64,000 nucleotides of DNA. It comes from Pedobacter ghigonis (GTDB taxonomy: Bacteria > Bacteroidota > Bacteroidia > Sphingobacteriales > Sphingobacteriaceae). The stretch spans positions 186,001 to 250,000 of the forward strand of contig NZ_CAESCM010000005.1 of the NCBI RefSeq assembly GCF_903166585.1. Direction: 5' to 3'. Under the pieces are notes generated by a model that was not told the origin of the DNA, searched no databases, and saw only the letters and a program-made list of their open reading frames with translations. Both the position numbers and the translations under genes were made by a program. Positions 1-10,009 of the stretch are shown one piece after another. The number at the start of each line of letters is the position of its first letter. The stretch's first letter is position 1.

Positions 1-2168
1 TCCTGCATGCCTTCGAGAATCAGGCCCAACTTATCTGCCACAAATGGTGAGTGGAAACCCGATTGAAAAGGCAGGATCTGATGGAAAATCTGTTTCGCTT
101 TTAATATCGGCACCAGCTCATCGAGCGCATTTTTACTGCCACAGAGAATTACCTGTTGCGGACAGTTATCGTTCGATAGGTACAAATCAGCGATACTTTC
201 TATAATGGGTTGGAGGTTAGCTAAACCTGCACCAACGGCAATAAACCGCGAATCTTTAAGCTCAAAAGTTTCGGGGTTAAGTACATTCAATAAATTCATT
301 ACCGAACTTTCTTCGGCAAGTTCCGAAGATCTTGCTGCAAGCCATTCGCCAAGACTGTGGCCTGCGTTCATATCCGATTTAACACCCAATTGTTTTAAGG
401 CCTGGTCTAAAACGCTGCTTTTGTTCAGGATATTGAGCGCCTCGCTTAAAAGTCCATCCTGTTTGTCGTTCTCATCGATATTGATGTTGAAATAATCGGC
501 TACCGATTTAATTTCGCCACCGGCAAGCCCGTCTAAACCTGGGAAAACGAAGGCTATTTTGCCATCGTTGGCCAATAAAGGCGAATTGGTGTACCAGATA
601 TCTTGTTTATTCCTCCAGGGAGCATTTTTAGCTACAATTTTCAGGGCTTTTTTAATCCTTTCTTCACTCGGATTAAACAGTACCAAACGGAAATTACCCT
701 GCCCGATGCTGTAATCACCATTTTCGAGTGATTGAATCAAGCCTTCATGACTAGGCCGAGCAAGCACCAAAACTTCGTCTTTTTTAGGACGATCGTAAGC
801 GCTTAGTACCACGTGGGCATTGATTCCCCCGAAACCAAAGGCATTTACAGCAGCAAGTTTTGGTAAACCCGACTGGTTCCAGTCGGCAGCTTGCTGTACG
901 GCTGAGAAACGGGTTTCTGCCAGTTGCGCAATGGGTTCATCGCAATGCAAAGTAGGAGGAATGATGCCATGATACAGTGCCAAACTCGATTTAATCAAGC
1001 CGGCAATCCCGGCTGCGGGCATGGCATGGCCGATATTTGATTTAACCGAACCGATACCCGCTTTTGGCAGATCTGCATCCTGACCAAAAAACTGTTTCAG
1101 GGTTTCTACCTCGGTTTTATCGCCAAGTGGTGTGCCGGTACCGTGGGCTTCTAAATAACCAATATTTTTACTTTCCAATCCGGCATTTTTCCATGCTTCG
1201 GTAATGGCTTTTAACTGGCCTTTAACCGATGGGCTCATTACACTGGTTCCGCTGCCATCGCTGCTGATGCCCACACCTTTAATTACCGAATAAATTTTAT
1301 CCTGGTCGCGGATGGCATCTTTGAGTCGTTTAAGCACCACAAAACCGCATCCTTCGCCAATAATCAGGCCGTCAGCATTTTGATCGAAAGGTTTAATTTT
1401 TTCCTGTTTGGATAAAGCGCCCAGTTGTGAAAAAATACTCCAGAAAGCTGCATTCTGACCCAAATGTACACCGCCGGCAATAATCATATCGCAACGGCCG
1501 CTATTCAGTTCCTGCACACCATGATCAACTGCAATGAGCGAACTGGCACAGGCTGCATCCAGCGTAAAGGCCAAGCCGCCTAAATTAAGCCGGTTTGCCA
1601 CTAACGAGGCCACTAAATTAGGGATCAGTCCCATGGCCGTATCGGCGCTGAAACGGCCTTTACGCAATTGAAACTCATGCTTTACCTTTTCAATTTCGGC
1701 CTCGCTCAATTGTGGCATCAAATCTTTCATTATGCTCGAAATCTGTTCTCCTGTACGTACAATTTCGATGGCACGGGTTGCCCCGGGACCTATATAATTA
1801 CCTTTACCAATAATGATCCCGGTTTTATCGAGGGAATAATTTTTTTCGAATACCGCTGCATCTTCGAGTGCCTGATGAACCAGATCGAGGGTTAACAAAT
1901 GATCAGGTTCAGTGCCTTCAACCGCTAATGGTAAAATACCAAAACGCTGCGGATCGAACTGGTGATCAGGGATAAAACCACCCCGGTTGCAGTAAAAACG
2001 ATCAACACCGCCCAGGTTTTTGTTGAAATGTACCGGATCAATCCGATCGGCCGGAACCTGTTGTGTGGCATCTACCCTGTTGATGATATTCTCCCAAAAG
2101 GTCTGCATATCCTTCGCACCTGGAAAAATGCATGACATTCCAATAATTGCTATGTCGCTTTTCTTCAT
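1..2168 (-). CDS. PUFA-synthase-like/type I PKS subunit, KS-AT... (3' end beyond window)
   Basis: Iterative fatty-acid/polyketide synthase subunit, 722 codons visible; the reading frame is still open at the left edge. Translation from the ATG at 2168-2166 starts MKKSDIAIIGMSCIFPGAKD, a classic ketosynthase N-terminus. The KS is complete with all three catalytic residues: Cys207 in DAACASS, His342 in HGTGT and His381 in NIGHAMP. It is followed from about residue 540 by an acyltransferase with FPGLDGL in place of FPGQGSQ, the nucleophile Ser605 in GHSLGEW, and an FHSP motif just before the edge. The start lies 22 nt after the stop of the upstream synthase, so the two are surely co-transcribed and probably form one complex. 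KS-AT order recalls PfaB, but PfaB-type KS domains are usually degenerate and this one looks active. The product (lipid or polyketide) cannot be told from the window. Confidence 0.88.
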   Translation of the reverse strand, partial: MKKSDIAIIGMSCIFPGAKDMQTFWENIINRVDATQQVPADRIDPVHFNKNLGGVDRFYCNRGGFIPDHQFDPQRFGILPLAVEGTEPDHLLTLDLVHQALEDAAVFEKNYSLDKTGIIIGKGNYIGPGATRAIEIVRTGEQISSIMKDLMPQLSEAEIEKVKHEFQLRKGRFSADTAMGLIPNLVASLVANRLNLGGLAFTLDAACASSLIAVDHGVQELNSGRCDMIIAGGVHLGQNAAFWSIFSQLGALSKQEKIKPFDQNADGLIIGEGCGFVVLKRLKDAIRDQDKIYSVIKGVGISSDGSGTSVMSPSVKGQLKAITEAWKNAGLESKNIGYLEAHGTGTPLGDKTEVETLKQFFGQDADLPKAGIGSVKSNIGHAMPAAGIAGLIKSSLALYHGIIPPTLHCDEPIAQLAETRFSAVQQAADWNQSGLPKLAAVNAFGFGGINAHVVLSAYDRPKKDEVLVLARPSHEGLIQSLENGDYSIGQGNFRLVLFNPSEERIKKALKIVAKNAPWRNKQDIWYTNSPLLANDGKIAFVFPGLDGLAGGEIKSVADYFNINIDENDKQDGLLSEALNILNKSSVLDQALKQLGVKSDMNAGHSLGEWLAARSSELAEESSVMNLLNVLNPETFELKDSRFIAVGAGLANLQPIIESIADLYLSNDNCPQQVILCGSKNALDELVPILKAKQIFHQILPFQSGFHSPFVADKLGLILEGMQ

Positions 2169-2190
2169 CTTTTTCGCTTAGGGGATCTTT

Positions 2191-5100
2191 CTATGTCCAG
2201 GTGTTTCCAGCCATGATCAATACCTGGCTTTCTTTACCATATTTTAGTTCGTTAAGGAAAGTTTCCATTCCATCCTGTAGCGGGATCAATGCAATTCCCC
2301 TGCGCTGGTATTCTTTCTCCAAAGTTGGCGAAACCATACCTGCACCTTTCCAGGGGCCCCAGTTAATCGCCATTACCTTACCCTGTATTTTCTGTTTCAG
2401 GGCCCAGGCATATTTATCCATTACACTGTTTGCAGCTGCATAATCGGTTTGTCCACGGTTTCCATAAACAGAAGCAATGCTCGAGAAAAGGATTACAAAC
2501 TGGGTTTCAGGTCGTAATTGCTCTGCAAGCACCCTTAATGGGGTCACTTTGGTATCGAAAACGCGACCAAATGATTCGGATGTTTTGCTGTGGAAGAGCT
2601 TATCTTCCAGTAAACCTGCACCGTGTACCACACCATCAATACGCCCGTGTTCTTCGTAAACCTGGTTAATCAGGCGGGTTAAAGCTTCTTCATCTTTAAG
2701 ATCTAGCGATTCGTAAACCACGGTAGAACCACCTTCTTCTAAAGTGGCAATGCAACGTAAAATCTGGTTGTTTTTATAAATCCTATTGGTTTCCTGTTCA
2801 ATTTCTGCAGGTTTTTTAATTTCTCCCTGTTTAATCAGGTATTGCCTGATCTCATCTTTGGTTTTTAATGCAGCACTGGGCTCGTTTGCAGAGGAAATCG
2901 GATTTGCCGAACGGCCCACCAGGATATATTTACAAGGATAATCTTTGGCAAAATGGATCGTTAATTCAGCTGTGATACCTTGTGCGCCGCCCAATACCAA
3001 TACCACGGAATCTTTATCTAAATGGATATGTGCATCGGTTTCGGTGCTTAGCTGGGTTGGGATCAGCTCCATAATGTGACGCTTATGGTCGTTGTAGATA
3101 ACCTCAGAAGGTTTATCCGGGTTTAAAATTTCGTTCAGCGCCATGTTGGCAATTTCATCGGCCGACATTTTGGTTTCCAGACTGATGAAGCGGCATTTGG
3201 TGTGCTCATATTCGCGATCCAGGCTTTTAAAGAAACCCGAATAACCCTGGTAATTCCTTAAGAAAGAAATATCAGACTGATCGTTAAAATACCGCTTGGT
3301 ATCAGCTATCAGGTACACCCATTTAACGGTGTCGAAATTGAGTTTTTTAATGGTTGCAAAATGATCCAGGATGCCCGATTTCTTTTGTGCTTCGAACATG
3401 TTCATGATGATGAGTCCCTGATAGCCATCCAAAGGATCTTCGAAATTGACTACATCGGCAATGGCACCATGTTTTTCTAAAAGCTTTTTGATTTTGACGG
3501 CTTGTCCGCCACCATCATCAGTTAAGGCAAAACGTTGTCCTTTTAAAATGGCGGCTTCGGTAACGGTTAAGGCCGCAGGAGTAAGCTCAAATCTCAAACG
3601 CGATAATTTTTCTTTAACGGTCTGATCGTCGATGCTCTCCTCAATAAGCTTTTTTGCTTCGATAAGCACCTCCGAGCTTTCGGCTTCTACATCTGCAATC
3701 CAGTTTACCAGGCTGCTTAAGGTTTTAATCGCGGCCAGTTTTTCTGTTAAATCATCAGTCTGTTCGCTTGCACTGCCAAAATCAATTTTTTCTTTCAGGG
3801 AGGCAATAATTTCCATTCTTTTTATCGAATCGATACTCAAATCGGCTTCAAGATCTAAATCCATGCCCAGCATTTCTTTAGGGTAACCGGTTTTTTCGCT
3901 CACCACATCTAAAATAACGGAGGTTAAGTCGTTTAAGGAAAGTTTAGCCGGTTCGGTTTGACTAACTGTCTGGGCAGCTTGTGGAGCGGCTGTTGCAGTG
4001 GTTTTGGATTGCGAATTTTCAGTAATCCAATTTACCAGGCTGTTTAAGGTTTTTAGTCCGGCCAGTTGCTCCATTATTTTATCTTCAGGCAAATTGAGCT
4101 GGGCAAAACCACCCAGTTCGGCGCGAAGTGCACCGATAATTTCTACCCGTTTAATCGAATCGATACTTAAATCGGCTTCGAGGTCCATTTCCATACCGAG
4201 CATTTCCTGCGGGTAACCGGTTTTATCGCTCACAATTTGCAGTAACACGAGTTTTAGGTCTTTTTGTTCCGTAACCGCGGCAACCGCCTGGATAACCGGA
4301 GCAGGTTGTGCGATTTGTTGTGTTACAGGGATGGTTTCAATATGGATGGGTTGAGGGGCCTGATACGTATTTAAAGGCTGTTGGTAATGCGCTGGCAGGG
4401 CAGGTACCTGACCTAAAAAAGAAAGCATTACATCGCGTTGCGCTTGAATCATTGCTTTCATGCTTTGCAGGTATTCCTGCATCATCAGGTCCTTGGCAGA
4501 ACCAAAAGCCTGTTGATTTTCTGTTGGGGTAATGGTGTTATTCATAAGCGTGATAGGTTTAGTAATAGGAGATGCACCGTAAGCGGGGAGCTTGCCGGTT
4601 GATGGAACAGCATGCTGGCCGTTAACCTGCCAAATGGCCGGACTTTTTTTGTATAATGCAGGCTCATCGATTTTAATCAGTTTAGCCTCGCGGCCTTCAA
4701 AAAGTTTTTCGATCAATATTTCGCGACCTGTAGCCATGTAGCCGGCCAGTGTGCCGAGCAGATGGCTTAATTTGTTCTGTCCCTGATCTTCGGTATGTAA
4801 AATTACCTCATCCTGGCCGATGCAGGCTTTAGTGAGGCCACTTAATACCTTGCCCGGGCCAACCTCAATAAAAATGCGCGCACCTGCTGCGTACATGCCC
4901 TTTAATTCATCTACGAAAAGAACAGGCTGGATTAAATGATCGGTTAACCGTTCTTTAATGGCTGCTGCTTTGGTTGGATAAATTTTGGCTGTGGTGTTAG
5001 ACCATACCGGAATTTTAAGATCGTTAAAGTTTACATCTGAAAGCACCTGTTGGTAAAGCACTTTCGATTTGCCAACCAATGGGCTATGGAATGCGCAGGC

Positions 5101-8100
5101 TACTTCGAGCGGACGGAAAGATATTTTAGCCGCTTTTAAAACCGCCGACAGTTGGGCAATGCCCTGAGTACTGCCTGCAATTACACATTGTGTTGGGGCA
5201 TTAAAGTTTACGGCATAAACTCCCTCAATATCGTTTAAGTATTGTGCAAGGTTTTCTTGTTTCGTACTTACGGCAAGCATGGTACCCGGATCGCCGTTTT
5301 CTACAGCGTTTAAGATCGCCAGTGCTCTTTCGGCACTTAAATGCACCAAGTCCTTTTCGTCGAAAGCACCAGCAAAACAAAGTGCAGGCAGTTCGCCATA
5401 ACTATGGCCGGCAACCATATCGGGTACAATGCCCAGCGATTTCAGGAAGCTGGCAATAGCAAGGTCGACAATGCCAAGCAGGGGCTGCGCCATGCGGGTA
5501 TCTTTTATGCGTTCTTTCTGTGCTTTTGCTTCGGCTTCGGTAAAAACAGTATTGGGGAAGAGTATTTTCTCATACTCCGGGTAATCTTTTAACAATTTTC
5601 TCATCTGCGGAAAAACCACAAATAGGTCTCTGGCCATGTTTACACGCTGACTGCCTTGTCCGGGAAACATGAAGGCCACTTTACCATCCTGTTTTTTAGT
5701 GAGGTAGGTATCTTTGCTTTCAACGCCGGATAAAACAAGATCGATTTTCATCACCAGATCTTCGGCATGGTTGGCTACAATGCTCAATTGAACAGGTTTT
5801 GCATCTGCTGTTGCCAGGCTGTAGGCAATATCTTTCAGTTCGATCTGATCATTCAGTTCCAAAAGGTTTTTTACTGAAACGAGACGGTTTTTAGCTTCCT
5901 CGTAGCTGTCGCCCCTGAAAACAAATAGTTCTGATGGCCACGATTTTAAGATCGGATTTTGATCTGCTGTATTTTTTGCACTTTCTAAAACGGCATGGAA
6001 ATTAGTTCCGCCAAAACCGAAGGCGCTAACACCTGCGTAACGTTTTTCTTCCATCCATAAACCGGCCTCGGTATGGAAAGCGAAAGGACTGGTTTGTGCA
6101 TTGTAAAAGCTATTGGGTGTTTTTAAGTTAATGGTTGGAGGTTTTATCCCATGGTAAACCGATAATGAGGTTTTGATTAAACCCGCAATACCAGCGGCAC
6201 ATTTGGTATGGCCAATCTGCGTTTTTACAGAGCCTAAATGCGTTTGTCCTGCTGTTGCACCCGATTGGTTGAGCATATCGGTTAGTGCGCTGATTTCAGT
6301 TTTATCGCCAACTACGGTACCTGTACCATGTGCTTCTACCAAACCGATTAAAGATGGGGTAATTCCGGCCTGACTGTAAGCTCTTTCGAGCGCATTTACC
6401 TGTCCGTTTTTACGTGGAGCGGTTAAACCCAGGCTTTTTCCATCGCTCGAACCACCTACGCCTTTAATAACAGAGAAAATGGTGTCGCCATCTTTTAGTG
6501 CGTCTTCGTATCTTTTCAGCACCACCATTGCAACACCTTCGCCGAGGGCAATTCCATCAGCTTCGGCATCAAAAGTGGCACAGCGGCCTTTTTTAGAAAG
6601 GGCATGCGTGCTCGAAAACATCAGGTAATCGTTAATGCCATTGTGGAGGTCTGCTCCGCCCGCCAAAACCATATCTGATTTTTCTAAAAATAACTCCTGG
6701 CAAGCGAGGTCTATTGCCGCAAGCGAAGACGCACAAGCTGCATCAACGGTATAGTTTCTACCGCCAAGGTTCAATCTGTTGGTAATCCTGCCGGAAATTA
6801 CGTTGGCTAAAATGCCCGGAAAAGAATCTTCGGTGGTTTTAGGCAAAGCAGCGTCAACTTCGGCAGGCATTTCGCCAAAAACCTGCTTGTAATAGCCCCT
6901 AAAGCTATAGCTGTTGGCCAGATCGTTTCCACCTTCTGCACCAATAATAACCGAAACATTTTCGTTATCCATGCCTCCATCGGCATAACCTGCGTGTTGT
7001 AATGCCTGTTTGGCCACCAGTAAACTGAGGAGTTGTGTAGGCTCTATTGCCGCTAACGATTGCGGTGGAATACCAAATTCGAGTGGATCGAAATCGATGG
7101 TTGGAATAAAGCCTCCCCATTTGGAGTGCGACATATCACCGGCTGTTGAATCGGGGTTATAATAAAGTGCTTTGTTCCATCTTTCGTCGGGTACTTCGGT
7201 TACCGAATCTTTACCTAAGATAATGTTGCGCCAGTATTCTTCGAGATTTTTTGCGCCAGGGAAAATACAGGCCATGCCTACAATGGCTACATCTAATGCC
7301 TGCGCCTTATTTTCGGGAGGAGCAGGAAGTTTTGCCTCTAAAATATGCTTATAGTTTTGATCGGCTACATCCTGGTGAAGATCCAGTAATGATATTATTT
7401 CTTTTTGCATCGGAGCCACCTGACCGATCATATACATGCCCAGGTCGGTTTGCCCGGCCTGATCAATTTTAACCAGTTCGTTGCCACGTCTTTCAATTCC
7501 TTTAGCAGCAATACGCAAACGTCCAACGTTTAGGGTTTCGAGTTTCGACCAGATTTCTTTTTTATCCAGTCCAGCGGCTTGCATTTTTTGTTTTTCTTCA
7601 TTGAAAAAAGTTGCGAAAGGAGAGTTTAAACACCGGGTTTCGTGCCCTGGAGCAGTTTCAAGCAATACGGTTTCGCTGGCATTCAGGGCTTCCTGTTGAA
7701 ATTGATCCAAGATGGCACCCGAGCTTACGGCTTCTTTGGTGTATAAATAGGCTGTACCCATCAAAACACCGATTTTCATTCCTTTAGCCGCTAAAGGAGC
7801 AGCCATTACCGAGATGAAAGCAGTAGAAAAAGCATCGTGGATTCCACCTGCAAAGAAAACGCTGATGCTTTCTGGGTTTTCTTCCTTTAGCAAACGTTCT
7901 ATTTGTTTTTCCCACAATACCATGCTGGATAAAGGCCCAACATGACCACCGCATTCGCGGCCTTCAAATACAAAACGTTTGGCTCCTTCTTTCAAAAACA
8001 TATCGAGCAGCGAGGCTGAAGGCACATGTAAAAAAGTTTTGATGCCTGCCTTTTCGAAAGGTTTGGCCTGCGAAGGCCGGCCGCCTGCAATTAATAAAAC

Positions 8101-9279
8101 AGGAGGTTTGGCCTTTAAAATATATTCCTGCTGTTCATCCCTGAGTTCCTGTGGAGCAAAACCTAAAATACCAACACCCCAGGTTTTTTCGCCTGCAAAC
8201 TTTTTGGTTTCTTCGATCAGGTTTTTGGCCGATTCGCCTTTTAATAAGGATAGTGCGATGAACGATAATGCACCAGCTTCCGAAACAGCATTTGCAAATG
8301 GTGCTACGTCGCTCACCCGGGTCATAGGTCCTTGAGCAATAGGGTAGGTGATGTTTAAATCCTGGGCAAGCGAATTGTGCGGCTTAATTACATTGATGGC
8401 CTTTGCTTGTTTAATGTGCCCGTAAATAGCTTCCTGAAGGCCAAAAATCAGTTTGTTTAGCTTTTTATATTTGTTTACAAGATCTGCTGATAGGGCAATA
8501 TCCTGACCCATTGGCAGGTAATGCTTTTCTAAATCGTAACCTTTGAAGTAATGCTGTAGGGTGAGGTAGTCCGTATCATCAGCCAGGGCTGGCGAATTTG
8601 GCCGAACAAGCACACGGCAGCCATCAATTAATTTGGTTTCGGTGCCACTTAATTTTCCGAAGATGTTTTTTAAAGCTGCAGGTGCCGAACATTCGGAAAA
8701 CATAGCCAGTTGACTATCGAGAATAATACCGGCAGCTCCCTGCGCCATTAACGATGCCGCTGTATGGATGCCTACACCACCCTGAATCCAAACCGGAAGG
8801 GTGACTGCTTTAATAACCCGTTGAAAAAGTATGAAGGAAGACTCGTAAGCAACACAGCCAGCGCCTTCATTTCCTTTTACAATAATGCCATAAGCGCCAT
8901 TTTTTTCTGCTGCGAGGGCTGATTCAAGATCGAAAACTTGATAAATTATTTTTGCGTTCTTTGGTGAAGGAACCGACAAACCAAAAGGAGCAATAATGAG
9001 GCTTACCTGCTGTGGTAAACGGATATCTGCTAATGCCTGCGAATGAATGCAGACCCCAAAATCAGACAATTCGGATTGTATGGTTGATTGAAGGGCTAAT
9101 TCAGCTTCTTCAAGACAATGTCCAAGGCTTAATACTGGAAAGCTACCTGCTTTTTGTAAATCGGAAACCAATCTACTATCGGGGATTTCGAAAGGCGTTA
9201 CTCCAATGATGGCGTGTTTGTTCATGGCTTTAGATTTGAATCTTCTACTTTGTTTGGTGGATGACTTTATGTGCGGCAT
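2191..9279 (-). CDS. PUFA-synthase-like megasynthase: NMO-NMO-KS-AT-ACP-ACP-KR
   Basis: A 2362-aa iterative synthase. Visible domains in order: a first nitronate-monooxygenase-like barrel (about 20-290); a second one (about 305-640) with IAQGPMTRVSD and GRECGGHVGP, the FMN enoyl-reductase type known from PfaD/FabK-like enzymes; ketosynthase (about 663-1110; Cys849 in DAACASS, His984 in HGTGT, His1024 in GHTKCAAG); acyltransferase (about 1180-1480; GQGSQ, Ser1293 in GHSYGEL); a Pro/Gln-rich linker; two acyl carrier domains with Ser1708 and Ser1818, both in DLEADLSIDSIKR; and a C-terminal NAD(P)-dependent ketoreductase (GGAQGI near 2097). No dehydratase motif was seen, so that activity may sit in the neighbour or outside the window. 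In marine PUFA systems the PfaD-like reductase is a separate protein; here it is fused at the N-terminus and doubled. The start could be Met1 or Met19 (ATG at 9225); Met19 sits directly before the first recognisable domain. It heads the operon with the KS-AT gene 22 nt downstream. Confidence 0.92.
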   Translation of the reverse strand: MPHIKSSTKQSRRFKSKAMNKHAIIGVTPFEIPDSRLVSDLQKAGSFPVLSLGHCLEEAELALQSTIQSELSDFGVCIHSQALADIRLPQQVSLIIAPFGLSVPSPKNAKIIYQVFDLESALAAEKNGAYGIIVKGNEGAGCVAYESSFILFQRVIKAVTLPVWIQGGVGIHTAASLMAQGAAGIILDSQLAMFSECSAPAALKNIFGKLSGTETKLIDGCRVLVRPNSPALADDTDYLTLQHYFKGYDLEKHYLPMGQDIALSADLVNKYKKLNKLIFGLQEAIYGHIKQAKAINVIKPHNSLAQDLNITYPIAQGPMTRVSDVAPFANAVSEAGALSFIALSLLKGESAKNLIEETKKFAGEKTWGVGILGFAPQELRDEQQEYILKAKPPVLLIAGGRPSQAKPFEKAGIKTFLHVPSASLLDMFLKEGAKRFVFEGRECGGHVGPLSSMVLWEKQIERLLKEENPESISVFFAGGIHDAFSTAFISVMAAPLAAKGMKIGVLMGTAYLYTKEAVSSGAILDQFQQEALNASETVLLETAPGHETRCLNSPFATFFNEEKQKMQAAGLDKKEIWSKLETLNVGRLRIAAKGIERRGNELVKIDQAGQTDLGMYMIGQVAPMQKEIISLLDLHQDVADQNYKHILEAKLPAPPENKAQALDVAIVGMACIFPGAKNLEEYWRNIILGKDSVTEVPDERWNKALYYNPDSTAGDMSHSKWGGFIPTIDFDPLEFGIPPQSLAAIEPTQLLSLLVAKQALQHAGYADGGMDNENVSVIIGAEGGNDLANSYSFRGYYKQVFGEMPAEVDAALPKTTEDSFPGILANVISGRITNRLNLGGRNYTVDAACASSLAAIDLACQELFLEKSDMVLAGGADLHNGINDYLMFSSTHALSKKGRCATFDAEADGIALGEGVAMVVLKRYEDALKDGDTIFSVIKGVGGSSDGKSLGLTAPRKNGQVNALERAYSQAGITPSLIGLVEAHGTGTVVGDKTEISALTDMLNQSGATAGQTHLGSVKTQIGHTKCAAGIAGLIKTSLSVYHGIKPPTINLKTPNSFYNAQTSPFAFHTEAGLWMEEKRYAGVSAFGFGGTNFHAVLESAKNTADQNPILKSWPSELFVFRGDSYEEAKNRLVSVKNLLELNDQIELKDIAYSLATADAKPVQLSIVANHAEDLVMKIDLVLSGVESKDTYLTKKQDGKVAFMFPGQGSQRVNMARDLFVVFPQMRKLLKDYPEYEKILFPNTVFTEAEAKAQKERIKDTRMAQPLLGIVDLAIASFLKSLGIVPDMVAGHSYGELPALCFAGAFDEKDLVHLSAERALAILNAVENGDPGTMLAVSTKQENLAQYLNDIEGVYAVNFNAPTQCVIAGSTQGIAQLSAVLKAAKISFRPLEVACAFHSPLVGKSKVLYQQVLSDVNFNDLKIPVWSNTTAKIYPTKAAAIKERLTDHLIQPVLFVDELKGMYAAGARIFIEVGPGKVLSGLTKACIGQDEVILHTEDQGQNKLSHLLGTLAGYMATGREILIEKLFEGREAKLIKIDEPALYKKSPAIWQVNGQHAVPSTGKLPAYGASPITKPITLMNNTITPTENQQAFGSAKDLMMQEYLQSMKAMIQAQRDVMLSFLGQVPALPAHYQQPLNTYQAPQPIHIETIPVTQQIAQPAPVIQAVAAVTEQKDLKLVLLQIVSDKTGYPQEMLGMEMDLEADLSIDSIKRVEIIGALRAELGGFAQLNLPEDKIMEQLAGLKTLNSLVNWITENSQSKTTATAAPQAAQTVSQTEPAKLSLNDLTSVILDVVSEKTGYPKEMLGMDLDLEADLSIDSIKRMEIIASLKEKIDFGSASEQTDDLTEKLAAIKTLSSLVNWIADVEAESSEVLIEAKKLIEESIDDQTVKEKLSRLRFELTPAALTVTEAAILKGQRFALTDDGGGQAVKIKKLLEKHGAIADVVNFEDPLDGYQGLIIMNMFEAQKKSGILDHFATIKKLNFDTVKWVYLIADTKRYFNDQSDISFLRNYQGYSGFFKSLDREYEHTKCRFISLETKMSADEIANMALNEILNPDKPSEVIYNDHKRHIMELIPTQLSTETDAHIHLDKDSVVLVLGGAQGITAELTIHFAKDYPCKYILVGRSANPISSANEPSAALKTKDEIRQYLIKQGEIKKPAEIEQETNRIYKNNQILRCIATLEEGGSTVVYESLDLKDEEALTRLINQVYEEHGRIDGVVHGAGLLEDKLFHSKTSESFGRVFDTKVTPLRVLAEQLRPETQFVILFSSIASVYGNRGQTDYAAANSVMDKYAWALKQKIQGKVMAINWGPWKGAGMVSPTLEKEYQRRGIALIPLQDGMETFLNELKYGKESQVLIMAGNTWT

Positions 9280-9296
9280 AATGGTTCTTTATGCCG
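9274..9296. repeat. 7-bp inverted repeat overlapping the first possible start of the PKS gene
   Basis: CGGCATA (9274-9280) and TATGCCG (9290-9296) are perfect complements with a 9-nt loop. The first possible ATG (9279-9277) lies inside one arm, so an mRNA hairpin would hide it. This favours the downstream start at 9225 or points to translational or operator control. It could be chance. Confidence 0.35.
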
Positions 9297-10009
9297 ACTT
9301 TAATACACAGCAATACAGCTTTTTAGCGCTTGAAATAGTGTGTATGATTAATTAGACTAAGGTACAAATTGGTAGGGTCAGATTTTCAGAAATGGAGCTG
9401 AATGAATGAAGTGAATGACTGGAAAAGACTAAAGTTTTCGTTTTAGGCTAAAATGAATTTTCTGAACAGGAAGACTATTGTTTATATGAAATTGATGTGT
9501 TTTTAAGGTTTTTCGGGATTTGGAAGCTAAAAATTAAGCGGTTATTGATTTAATATTATCAATTGATTAATTCGTATGGTTTATTTGTTAACTGATTGCT
9601 TTATTACTGCTTAAGCTTGTGTTTTTCTAAGTTGTTGATTAGTGATTGTCCTCATTTTTGCAGATTTACCTGTGTTGATTATGTTTTCTTTGTCATTTTT
9701 TAGGCTTCATGTCTCATCTGAAATTTTTACCTGAAAATTCCATAAAAACACTAAGTAGGTTTAATCATACAAATATTTAGTTTTAATTCTGGCTTATTAA
9801 GGCTGCTTTGCTGGCTTTTTCTCAGATAAGTGGCATCTATAAATATTAAAAACATCATTAATTAAAAGATCTCCGTATTAATGGTTTAATTGGGAATTGT
9901 TTTTATATATTCGTTTTATAATCGTCAATAAGACGTTTAATTTAACCAGATTCAAATCAGGATGTTATACGCCTTGGGTTACCATGGCAGGCCTGTATCA
10001 ATTTAGATT
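9280..10009. other. 730-bp AT-rich divergent intergenic region
   Basis: Separates the minus-strand PKS operon from the plus-strand CE12 gene. It is AT-rich with no convincing ORF and no tRNA-like fold that I could see. It should hold both divergent promoters. One plus-strand promoter candidate is listed separately. A lone CAGGATG at 9958-9964 lacks the partner repeat and the spaced -7 box of the regulon element. Confidence 0.6.
9657..9687 (+). promoter_or_regulatory. Candidate Bacteroidota-type promoter upstream of the CE12 gene
   Basis: TTTG at 9657-9660 is followed after 19 nt by TATGTTTT (9680-9687), one base off the TAnnTTTG -7 consensus. It would leave a leader of about 320 nt before the ATG at 10010, which is long, so a nearer promoter may exist. 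Confidence 0.25.

Noticed and set aside
2271-2280. CATCCTGTAG inside the PKS gene as a regulon site
   Set aside because: Only the second half matches (minus strand CTACAGGATG), it is in coding sequence near the 3' end and the first half is CCGCTA-like, not CAGGAT.
9951-9986. CAGGATG upstream of the CE12 gene as a sixth regulon site
   Set aside because: Only one half-site is present, the base composition 10 bp upstream does not match CAGGAT, and no TA-starting box lies 20 nt downstream.
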